DNA of 64,000 bases, from contig NZ_BOOW01000053.1 in assembly GCF_016863435.1 (NCBI RefSeq), positions 1-64,000 of the forward strand, in the 5' to 3' direction. This document shows, piece by piece, positions 47,478 through 55,035 of this stretch (positions within the stretch are counted from its first letter, which is position 1; each line of letters opens with the position of its first letter). The stretch comes from Sinosporangium siamense (lineage in GTDB: Bacteria; Actinomycetota; Actinomycetes; Streptosporangiales; Streptosporangiaceae). The notes beneath the pieces were generated by a model. That model ran no database searches. It had not been told where the DNA came from and saw nothing but the letters and a program-made list of their open reading frames with translations. The translations under genes and the position numbers were made by a program.

Positions 47478-48110
47478 GTGCAAGCCAGACACAAGGTGGC
47501 CGCAGTCGCGACTTCCGTCATCTCCACAGCATCCCTTCTAGCCATCCTGCCCACGAGCCCGGCCATGGCCCACGGCTCCATGTCGAACCCCCCGAGCCGC
47601 GCCTACGTGTGCAAGGCGGAGGGGCCTGAGACTCCGAAATCCGACGCTTGCAAGGCGGCCGTCGCCGTCGCCGGCACGCAGGCGTTCTACGACTGGCACG
47701 AGGTGTCCCGCCTCGACGCGGGCGGACGCCACCGCCAGATCATTCCCAACGGGCGCCTGTGCGGCGCCGGCCGCGACAAGTATCGCGGTCTGGACCTGCC
47801 GCGCGCCGACTGGCCGGCCAAGCGCATCTCGCCAGGAAACCTGACCGTCACCTATCACGCGACCGCACCCCACTCGAACAGCAACTTCGAGTTCTACATC
47901 ACCCGCGAGGGCTGGAATCCCTCGGGACCGCTGAGCTGGTCGGACCTCGTGCCGATCCGCACCTTCACCGGTCAGAACCCCACAACTTTCACCAATTGGA
48001 CGATTAACATCCCGCAGCGGACCGGCCGCCACATACTGTTCTCCATCTGGCAGCGCGTCGTCGGCAGCGAGGAAGCCTTCTACACCTGCTCCGACGTCAC
48101 CTTCGGATAA
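47478..48110 (+). CDS. AA10 lytic polysaccharide monooxygenase (chitin/cellulose-active type)
   Basis: 210 residues. Signal peptide (SVISTASLLAILPTSPAMA) is cut before HGSMSNPPSRAYVC, so the mature protein starts with the copper-binding His of AA10 enzymes; the second His is in PHSNSNFEFYI. Mature length is about 170 residues, with Cys pairs (VCKAEG, DACK, LCG, YTCSDV) and no binding module. Secreted; it oxidises chitin or cellulose chains. GTG 47478 is supported by AAGGAGGAG; the longer in-frame start has no signal-peptide logic. Confidence 0.94.
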   Translation: MQARHKVAAVATSVISTASLLAILPTSPAMAHGSMSNPPSRAYVCKAEGPETPKSDACKAAVAVAGTQAFYDWHEVSRLDAGGRHRQIIPNGRLCGAGRDKYRGLDLPRADWPAKRISPGNLTVTYHATAPHSNSNFEFYITREGWNPSGPLSWSDLVPIRTFTGQNPTTFTNWTINIPQRTGRHILFSIWQRVVGSEEAFYTCSDVTFG

Positions 48111-48202
48111 GGCTTTTCCATAGCACCACCCGCGCGGGCACACCGCGCGGCACGCCACAGGACGCGGGACGCACGCCGGGCGAGGCGTGTGTCCCCTCAC
48201 CG

Positions 48203-48235
48203 GGCCCGGACGCCGCTCCACGCGGGGTCCGGGCC
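48203..48235 (+). terminator. Hairpin terminator of the LPMO gene
   Basis: GGCCCGGAC / GTCCGGGCC stem with an inner CCGC / GCGG pairing, about 90 bases after the LPMO stop. It could also serve the region before the DUF305 gene. Confidence 0.5.
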
Positions 48236-48286
48236 TCCGGCCGTACCGCACACCACGACCCCCCATCACTTCGAGGAGCACCCCCC

Positions 48287-48907
48287 GTGAACTACCGCGC
48301 GCCCGTATTGGCCGCTCTGTGTGCACTGCTGCTCACAGGATGCGGAGCCCACAGCAGCGCGTCCGGACACGGCGCGGCGTCCGGGCACGGCCCCGCCGCC
48401 GTCTCCGTCGCCCTACCGGCGGAGCCGGGGCCGGCTGCCGAAAGCACCTCCTACAACGACGCCGACGTGATGTTCCTGCAGATGCTCATCCCGTACAACA
48501 CGCAAGGCGTCGAGATCGCCAAGCTCGCCGAGTCCCGCGGCGTCAGCGGCGAGGTGAAAAAGCTCACGGCGTCGATCGTCGGCACGCACAACGAGGAGAT
48601 CGTCACGGCGGCCGGATGGCTGAAAGGCTGGAACAAGCCGATGACCGCCCCGGTCGACGAACACAAGCACCACGGCGGCATGCCAGGCCTGACCGCCGAT
48701 GAGCTCGCCAAGGTCAAGGGCGCACCCGACGAGGGCTTCGAGGAGAAGCTGGTCAACACGCTCATCGCCCACCACGACGACGCCGTGCAGATGGCCCGCG
48801 CCGCGAGCGCCGACGGCAGCAACCCCGAGGTCAAGGGGCTGGCCCGCAAGGTGGAGAGCCTCCGCTCGACACAGGTCAAGGTGATGCTCAAAGTCCTCGG
48901 ACAGTGA
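48287..48907 (+). CDS. DUF305 lipoprotein
   Basis: 206 residues. Lipobox LLLTGC after a short hydrophobic stretch gives a membrane lipoprotein. DUF305 features: DVMFLQMLIPYNTQGVEIA, GTHNEEIV, and the second half-domain IAHHDDAVQMARAAS. The His-rich, Met-rich helical pair is thought to act in metal or stress handling. GTG 48287 follows GAGGAGC at a longer than usual spacing. Confidence 0.92.
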   Translation: MNYRAPVLAALCALLLTGCGAHSSASGHGAASGHGPAAVSVALPAEPGPAAESTSYNDADVMFLQMLIPYNTQGVEIAKLAESRGVSGEVKKLTASIVGTHNEEIVTAAGWLKGWNKPMTAPVDEHKHHGGMPGLTADELAKVKGAPDEGFEEKLVNTLIAHHDDAVQMARAASADGSNPEVKGLARKVESLRSTQVKVMLKVLGQ

Positions 48908-48916
48908 CTCCCGCCT

Positions 48917-48942
48917 CCGGGCCGGGCTTCCACCCGGCCCGG
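48917..48942 (+). terminator. Hairpin terminator of the DUF305 gene
   Basis: Perfect 10-bp stem CCGGGCCGGG / CCCGGCCCGG with a 6-base loop, 9 bases after the stop. Confidence 0.8.
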
Positions 48943-49529
48943 CGGATCGGCACCGCCGAGCGGCGCTTTCAGGGTCTCCCAGGCCGCCTGTGATGTACGG
49001 CGAGAGCCTCGGCACCCGCCCTCGTGATTGTGCCGCCGTCGCGACGTGAACCTCCGATCGTGCGGACCGAAGCACATGGTGCCGGGCCGCGGCCCGCACG
49101 ATCGGCACGGGCCGCTCCTGGCCGCCCGGTACGGCGGGAGCCGCCATAGCCGGAGGGTGTGGCGGTGGTCCGGGGGTCCTGGGTGGGCCGGCTGCGCCGT
49201 ACCGGCCATGTGCGGAACGCCGATCGGCACGATGGGCCGCGGACCGCGACCGGGTGGGGGACAGCTCTCAAGGAGGCCCGGGGAGGATCAGGTCGTAGCG
49301 AACGCCGTGTGTTCCCCCGCAAGGGCGCGATCCGGAAGCGGCGCCCCGCCCGCGCCCTCGTCCTAAATGCGCGCGGGCGGCCCGAGCGGGCACATCGGCT
49401 GGCCCGTGTTTCCAGACGCCCGCGAGAGGCGCGCTTGCGAGGCCCATCCCCCCGCGCTCGTGAGGAGCGCGAGGGTGACGCCGGGGAACGGGAGGCGTGG
49501 CGTGTGGCCTGCCCGCAGGTGGCCGTCAG
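48943..49529. other. Gene-less stretch
   Basis: Long frames exist because of GC bias, but none has a family motif, a good ribosome site or clear coding-type third-position bias. I leave it unannotated. Confidence 0.45.
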
Positions 49530-49562
49530 ATGGCCGGGTGCAGGGAGAAGGCACCCGGCCAT
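49530..49562 (-). terminator. Hairpin terminator downstream of the tiny secreted gene set
   Basis: Perfect 12-bp stem ATGGCCGGGTGC / GCACCCGGCCAT with a 9-base loop, about 190 bases beyond the last tiny gene on the minus strand. Confidence 0.55.
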
Positions 49563-49754
49563 CGTGACGGCTACGCTGTCGGATCTGGTTCAGGAGCCTG
49601 TGCCGTACGACCCCGGCCGAAGGTGCCGAACTCCCTCGGCCGGGGCCGCGTCGCTGTCACCGTGTTGCCGGTCCCCGAGGGCGGTGTCAGCGATGCCTCT
49701 TGGTGCGATGTCCGGCCGTGGAACGGGTGGCGAGGTGTGGCTCGCCGGGCCCGT

Positions 49755-49925
49755 TCACCGTCGGCTGCGATCAGGCCGCCGGCCGGGGGTCGAGGGTGGA
49801 CGTTGGTGGAGACGGTGCCGCCGCCGGGCGCCGAGCGTGCTGGTCGGCGCGGGAGCGGCGTCGTGGAGCGCGGTGGTGACGGGGGGCGGCGGGGCTTTCC
49901 CCGCCATTCATCTTCTCTTGTTCAC
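49755..49925 (-). pseudogene. Third tiny paralogue, broken by a stop at codon 6
   Basis: GTG 49925 overlaps the stop of the preceding small gene (GTGA). It begins V-N-K-R-R-stop-M-A; the corresponding codons in the first paralogue read M-R-V-R-R-W-M-A, so the TGG became TGA. The frame goes on to 49755. It aligns with the other two paralogues in the start region. Confidence 0.45.
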
Positions 49926-50179
49926 GGGCATCCTTGTAGAGAGGCGGGCTGGACCTTGTGGATGAAGTAGTGCTGGTTCGGCCCCGGGTGGTGGACCGTG
50001 GAATGGCTCCCCGCCGGCCTCGCGACACGGGCCGGACGGGGGCATGACGACGATGTGGCGCCGGATGAGGAGAAGATGATCCCGAGGCCTGCGGGGATCG
50101 CATGCGCGGGGCTCGCGAGTACGCCCGGGGAGAGCGGTGCGATGGTCGTGGCGCCCGCGAGGCGTCTTCTCGTGTTCAT
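49922..50179 (-). CDS. Tiny presumed secreted protein, paralogue 2
   Basis: 85 residues. Starts at ATG 50179, 2 bases after the stop of paralogue 1, so translation may be coupled; no ribosome site of its own. Signal-peptide-like start MNTRRRLAGATTIAPLSPGV ending AHA-IP. Its end GPNQHYFIHK resembles GPVQSHDVHK of paralogue 1. Not a known family to me. Confidence 0.5.
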   Translation of the reverse strand: MNTRRRLAGATTIAPLSPGVLASPAHAIPAGLGIIFSSSGATSSSCPRPARVARPAGSHSTVHHPGPNQHYFIHKVQPASLQGCP

Positions 50180-50181
50180 CG

Positions 50182-50484
50182 CTAACGCTTGTGGACGTCG
50201 TGACTCTGGACCGGGCCGTAGAAGTGGGCCGCCGAGTTCTCACTCGCGGATGCCCAGGGGCCCCGGCGTTCGGCGAAGCCGATGATGGGGGCGTGATGTC
50301 GGTCCAGGACGACGATGGCGTGCTGACCTGTCCCCGAGGCGCGGGAGCGGGTGGCCGAGGTGGTGCTGAAGGTCGCCGAACAGTCGTCGGGGACCGCGTG
50401 CGCGGCGCCGGCCGTGGCCGCGAGCACGCCGGTGGTGGGCGGTGCGGTGGCGGAGGCTTCCGCCATCCATCTTCTGACTCTCAA
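50182..50484 (-). CDS. Tiny presumed secreted protein, paralogue 1
   Basis: 100 residues. TTG 50484 has AGGAG 6 bases upstream. MRVRRWMAEAS is followed by a hydrophobic stretch (TTGVLAATAGAAHA) and a likely cut before VPDDC. The mature part (about 70 residues) contains CSATFSTTSATRSRASGTG and ends GPVQSHDVHKR. Operator palindrome at 50547-50565 lies 63 bases upstream. Function unknown. Confidence 0.5.
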   Translation of the reverse strand: MRVRRWMAEASATAPPTTGVLAATAGAAHAVPDDCSATFSTTSATRSRASGTGQHAIVVLDRHHAPIIGFAERRGPWASASENSAAHFYGPVQSHDVHKR

Positions 50485-50546
50485 AACGGACTCCTGGGGG
50501 GATGAAGTCGAGTAGGAGAGTTCACGCGCTGGTCAGAGCGATCGCG

Positions 50547-50565
50547 TTTAGGAAACTTTCCTAAA
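50547..50565 (-). promoter_or_regulatory. 19-bp palindrome, probable operator
   Basis: TTTAGGAAACTTTCCTAAA is a perfect inverted repeat around a central base, 63 bases upstream of the tiny secreted gene set. Same core as at 12087. Confidence 0.65.
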
Positions 50566-50614
50566 AGAAAAGTTAAGGCTCACATTGACTCCCCGTCAAT
50601 GACCCCTGACGGAT

Positions 50615-50642
50615 CTGGGCCCCCGGAAACCCGGGGGCCCAG
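50615..50642 (-). terminator. Strong hairpin terminator after the ALDH/RidA remnants
   Basis: Perfect 12-bp stem CTGGGCCCCCGG / CCGGGGGCCCAG with a 4-base loop, downstream of the minus-strand remnants. Confidence 0.8.
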
Positions 50643-50656
50643 TGGGGAGGGAGTCG

Positions 50657-50809
50657 TCAGGCGGGGCTCGGACCCATCGCGATGGCGTCCAGCTCGAACC
50701 GGCCCCCCGGCGCGCTGAAGTTGTTGACGGCGACCATGGTGGCCGCCGGGGTCCATTTCCGGTAGTACTCGTCCATGGCGGTGTTGTGCCTTCCGGTGAG
50801 TACGGCGTC
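50657..50809 (-). pseudogene. RidA/YjgF-like C-terminal remnant
   Basis: The frame ending TGA 50657-50659 reads GRHNTAMDEYYRKWTPAATM, VAVNNFSAPGGRFELDAIAM, GPSPA*. It looks like the end of a RidA-family enamine/imine deaminase (pattern PAATM-V, then FELDAIA). No N-terminal half is present; the frame begins at the ALDH stop. Confidence 0.5.
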
Positions 50810-52169
50810 AGCCCAGGGGCAGCGGTGTCTCATGGGTGTCCACCGTGACGGTCTTGCGTTGGGTGAAGCCGTCGAGCGCCCCTTCGAGGGAGAATTCGCG
50901 GCCGAGCCCGCTTTGCTTGATGCCGCCGTAGCTCATGCCTGGGAGCTGCCCGAGGCCCCGGTTGACCTGTACCCATCCGGCGTCCAAGGCGTGTGCCGTA
51001 CGCAGGGCGCGGCCGATGTCGTGGGACCAGACGTAGGCGGCGAGGCCGTAGTGGGTGTCGTTGGCCATGCGCAGGGCCTCGGCCTCGTCGTGCCAGGGAA
51101 GGGCGACGAGCACGGGGCCGAAGATCTCCTCGCGCACGACGCGCCACGAGGGGCGCACCCCGGTGAGCACGGTGGGCGGGATGTAGAACCCGTCGGACGG
51201 GCCCGCCTCGGCGGGCAGGTCGCCGATGAGGGGCCGCGCGCCGCAGGTGAGGCCGTCGTCGATGTAGCCGCGCACCCGGTCGTACTGCTTCTGGTTGATC
51301 ACCGTGCCGAGGTCGGAGCGCTCGTCGAGCGGATCGCCCATGCGCAGGCGCGACACCGCGTCGGTCACCCGGGCGGGGAAGGAGTCGAAGACCGACGCGT
51401 GCACCAGCAGGCGCGACCCGGCCGTGCACGACTGGCCCTGCCGGGTAAAGCGCATGCCGTCCACCACTCCGGCGGCGACGGCGTCCTCGTCGGCGTCGGG
51501 GAACACGATGACGGGGCTCTTGCCGCCGAGCTCCAGGGAGACCGGCAGGATGCGCTCGGCGGCGGCACGCATGACGATCCTGCCGACCTCGGTCGACCCG
51601 GTGAACGACAACTTGTCGACCCCGGGATGTTCGAGCAGCGCCGCGCCGGCCTCCGTGCCATAGCCGGTGAGCACGTTGAGCACCCCGGGCGGCAGGTGGC
51701 GCGCGCAGATGGCGGCCACCTCGAGCACGGCGAGCGGCGCGTCCTCCGCCGCCTTGAGGACCAGGGTGTTGCCGGTGACCAGGGCCATCGCGATCTTCAC
51801 GGACGCGAGCTGCACTGGAGCGTTCCACGGAACGATGCCGCCCACCACGCCGATCGGTTCCCGCAGTGTGTAGTTGAGCAGCCCCCGGCCGAGCGGCACG
51901 GTCTCGCCCTTGGCCTCCCCGGCGACGCCGCCGAAATAGCGGAAGAGGTCGGCCGCGCTCGCCACCTCGGGCCTGGCCTGGCGGCGTATCGCGTTGCCGG
52001 TCTCGGTGGCGAGCAGCCGCGCGATGCGCTCCGCGTCGGCCTCGATGTCGTCGGCGATCCGCAGCAGGGCCCGGCCGCGTCCGGCGGGGGTCTCCCGCCG
52101 CCATGCGCGGAAGGCCGCGGCGGCGGCGCGCACGGCGCGGTCGACGTCGGCGGCGCCGGCGCGCGGCAC
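50808..52169 (-). pseudogene. Aldehyde dehydrogenase, 5'-truncated
   Basis: 453 codons with a normal ALDH core: IVPWNAPVQLASVKIAMALV, the catalytic Glu in SLELGGKSPVIV, the catalytic Cys in RQGQSCTAGSRLL, and EEIFGPVLVALPW. The first about 30-40 residues (the usual FxNPATGExxxxVPRA start) are missing; the frame begins at VPRAGAADV, where it meets an unrelated MFS fragment on the other strand. The GTG at 52169 is an internal Val, so this is probably a scar rather than a normal start, although a shortened protein could be made. Confidence 0.75.
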
Positions 52170-52171
52170 CC

Positions 52172-52552
52172 GGCGACATCCTGATCGCCTTCACCGGCAA
52201 CCCGTGGCTCATCGGCCTGGCGATCACGGTCATGAACTCGATCACCGGCATTCTCTTCGGCCCGCAGGCCGCCCTCTTCGCCGAACTGTTCAGCACCAGG
52301 GTGCGCTACAGCGGTGTGACGGTCAGCTACCAGGTCGGGGCGCTGTTCGGCGGGGCGCTCGCCCCCATCATCGCCACCGCCCTCTACGGAATGACCCAGA
52401 CGTCCTCGCTTATCACGGTCTACATGGTGGCCATCTCGGTAATCAGCCTGCTCTGCTTCCTGGGGCTCAGTGAGACCCACCGCCGCAACCTCGCGGAGGA
52501 AGACCATGAGACGACACCTCACCGTGCCACCGAACCGGCGCCGGGGGTGTGA
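52172..52552 (+). pseudogene. MFS transporter, C-terminal remnant
   Basis: The frame reads LITVYMVAISVISLLCFLGL and, before it, ILFGPQAALFAELFSTRVRY and VSYQVGALFGGALAPIIATA, matching the last four helices of metabolite:H+ symporters (GPQAAxFxELFxTRVRYSG). Everything before about GDILIAFTGNP is missing at the ALDH junction. Confidence 0.75.
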
Positions 52553-52585
52553 ACGGCGGGGTGTCACCGTATTGACCACGTGAGT

Positions 52586-52796
52586 GAGTCCCCGAGAGCC
52601 CCCCGCTCAACCTGGGGGGTTTCTCCGTCCTGACCATTTGGCATGTGTGAGTCCCCGAGAGCCACCCGTTGAACCCCCGGGGGTGCGCGCCGGCCGGGAG
52701 CCGCCCTCTCAATCCCGGGGGTGTGCGCCGGCCGGGAGCCGCCCTTTCAACCCCGGGGGTGTGCGCCGGCCGAGAGCCGCCCCCGTAACGTCGGGG
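52586..52796 (+). repeat. 38-bp tandem repeat array, about five units
   Basis: Units start GGAGCCGCCCTCTCAATCCC (52697) and GGAGCCGCCCTTTCAACCCC (52735), each 38 bases and nearly identical; diverged units begin near 52586 and 52649 (GAGTCCCCGAGAGCC) and a partial at 52773. The array is flanked by 15-bp direct copies of CGTGCCACCGAACCG at 52524 and 52824, exactly 300 bases apart. Not CRISPR: units are contiguous, with no spacers. Confidence 0.75.
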
Positions 52797-52852
52797 TTGG
52801 AACACATGGCCACGGCACCCCTACGTGCCACCGAACCGCAGTGGAGATGTGA

Positions 52853-54628
52853 ATGCCCTTCACCACCAGGCCTGAACTGACCGGCACCTTTGGAATGGTC
52901 TCGTCGAGCCACTGGCTGGCCACCGCCACCGGTATGGCGGCCCTCGAAGCCGGAGGCAACGCCTTCGACGCCGCCGTCACCGCCGCGTTCACCCTCCAAG
53001 TGGTCGAACCCCACCAGAACGGCCCGGCAGGCGACGTGCCCGTCATCTTCGCCCGCGCCGATGACAAAACCCCCCGCGTGCTCAGCGGCCAAGGCCCAGC
53101 TCCCGCCGGCGCCACCGTCCAGCACTACCGTTCCCTCGGCTTCGACCTCGTCCCCGGGGCGGGGCCCCTCGCCGCCCCCATCCCCGGCGCGACCCCCGCC
53201 CTGCTCACCCTCCTGCGCGACCACGGCACGATGAGCCTGCGCGACGTGCTTGCCCCCGCGATCGGTTATGCCCGGCACGGCTTCCCCCTCAGCCACACCG
53301 CCGCCGACACCATCGCCGCCGTCGCCGACCTGTTCACCGGCCACTGGCCCACCTCGGCCGCCGTCTACTTGAACGGCGGCCGAGCCCCCCGTGCTGGCGA
53401 GCGGTTCACCAACCCCACTCTCGCCGCGACCTACGAACGCCTTGTCACAGAGGCCGAGCACGCGGCAGGCGACCGCGACAGGCAACTGGATGCCGCCCTG
53501 CGGGCCTGGTCCGAGGGCTTCGTGGCCGAAGCCGTCGACGCCTTCGCCCGCCTGCCCTGGCAGGACTCCTCCGGCAGCGCCAACCCCGGCGTCCTCACCG
53601 GCGCCGACCTCGCCTCCTGGCGGCCCGTCTACGAAGACCCCGTGCGCCTCGACTTCCGCGGCCACACCGTCTGCAAAGCCGGCCCCTGGAGCCAAGGCCC
53701 CGTGCTGCTGCAGCAGCTGGCCCTGCTCGAACCCTACGACCTGCGCCCCGGCACCGCGGACTACGTCCACACCGTCGTCGAGGCCGCCAAACTGGCCTTC
53801 GCCGACCGCGAGGCGTGGTATGGCGACGGCGCCGACCTCACCGACCTCCTGTCCGCTGACTACACCGACGCCCGGCGCGCCCTCATCGGTGACACCGCCT
53901 CCTACGATCTGCGCCCAGGCTCACCCGGCGGGCGCACACCCCGCCTCCCCGCCGCCTGGGAGCGCTCCACCTCGGCCGCGTCCCTGGACGCGAGCATCGG
54001 CGAACCCTCCCAGGCAGCCCGGCAGCGCACCGGCCCCATCGACGGCGACACCGTCCACGTCGACGCCGTCGACCGCTGGGGCAACATGGTCGCCGCCATG
54101 CCGAGCGGCGGCTGGCTCCACGCCTCACCGATCATCCCCGCCCTGGGCCTGCCCCTCGGCACCCGCCTCCAGATGACCTGGCTGGAGGAAGGCCTCCCCA
54201 CCACCCTCACCCCCGGCCTGCGCCCCCGCACCACCCTCTCGCCCAGCCTCGCCCTCCGCGACGGCGAACCCGTCCTCGCCTTCGGCTCACCCGGCGGCGA
54301 CCAGCAAGACCAGTGGCAACTCATGTTCCTCCTCAACCACTTCACCGCCGGCATGGGCCTCCAGGCCGCCATCGACGCCCCGACCTTCCACAGCGCCCAC
54401 TTCCCCTCCTCCTTCTACCCGCGCACCGCCCACCCCGGCCGGCTCCATGCCGAAGCCGGCCTGGGCCAAGCCGTACTCGACGACCTCCGCGCCCGCGGCC
54501 ACGAGGTGATCGAAGCCGCCCCCTGGACCCTCAGCCGCATGTGCGCCGTCGGCCGCAACCCCGACACAGGCTTCCTCCACGCCGCCGCCGACCCCCGAGA
54601 CGGCCTCGGGTATGCCACAGGCCGGTAA
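52853..54628 (+). CDS. Gamma-glutamyltransferase family protein
   Basis: 591 residues. Family features: SSSHWLATATGMAALEAGGN, the nucleophile region GDTVHVDAVDRWGNMVA where the Thr would be the processing/catalytic residue, and the ending SMT-like FGSPGGDQQDQWQLMFLLNH. Has no signal peptide; the family includes enzymes acting on glutathione and on acylated amines. ATG 52853 follows GGAG 6 bases upstream. Confidence 0.88.
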   Translation: MPFTTRPELTGTFGMVSSSHWLATATGMAALEAGGNAFDAAVTAAFTLQVVEPHQNGPAGDVPVIFARADDKTPRVLSGQGPAPAGATVQHYRSLGFDLVPGAGPLAAPIPGATPALLTLLRDHGTMSLRDVLAPAIGYARHGFPLSHTAADTIAAVADLFTGHWPTSAAVYLNGGRAPRAGERFTNPTLAATYERLVTEAEHAAGDRDRQLDAALRAWSEGFVAEAVDAFARLPWQDSSGSANPGVLTGADLASWRPVYEDPVRLDFRGHTVCKAGPWSQGPVLLQQLALLEPYDLRPGTADYVHTVVEAAKLAFADREAWYGDGADLTDLLSADYTDARRALIGDTASYDLRPGSPGGRTPRLPAAWERSTSAASLDASIGEPSQAARQRTGPIDGDTVHVDAVDRWGNMVAAMPSGGWLHASPIIPALGLPLGTRLQMTWLEEGLPTTLTPGLRPRTTLSPSLALRDGEPVLAFGSPGGDQQDQWQLMFLLNHFTAGMGLQAAIDAPTFHSAHFPSSFYPRTAHPGRLHAEAGLGQAVLDDLRARGHEVIEAAPWTLSRMCAVGRNPDTGFLHAAADPRDGLGYATGR

Positions 54629-55035
54629 ACCGTGACCACTCACAAACCGGCGACCTCCCGCCGGGGGACCTCTATGGCAATCTTGCCGTTGGGTGCAGTG
54701 GGCGGCGATGACCGCTCAACCGTCCTCACCGACCCGGCCGAGCTCCAGCCTTGGTTCGCCGAACACGCCGACGTCGCACACCATGCGGCGCAGGCCCACT
54801 CCCTTGCGCTTGGAAGATGCCCCGGACGCTCGTCGCAGGCCGCCGCGTGCGGCGGGCGAGCGCAAGGAGAGCAGCGCATGCGTGCCGTCGCCGCTCGCGG
54901 CCCGGGCGGCGCGTCGCGGGTTGTGGCGAGCAGTGGAGCCCTGCCCCTCAGTGCTCTCTCTCCCGCCACACATCGCCAGGCAAGGCCATTCATCTCTCGC
55001 CGCCAAAAGAGTGCTCAGGTTTCTTGGATGGCGAC
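54629..55035. other. Gene-less stretch upstream of the lactate permease
   Basis: No supportable gene on either strand. The lctP frame is open upstream to 54751 but has no homology there. Promoter and leader of the permease probably lie here. Confidence 0.4.

Noticed and set aside
49159-49965. 268-residue plus-strand frame
   Set aside because: No motif or ribosome site, and it is antisense to the tiny paralogues; probably GC bias.
52586-52796. Possible CRISPR array
   Set aside because: Units are contiguous 38-mers with no spacers and no cas genes nearby; it is a simple tandem repeat.
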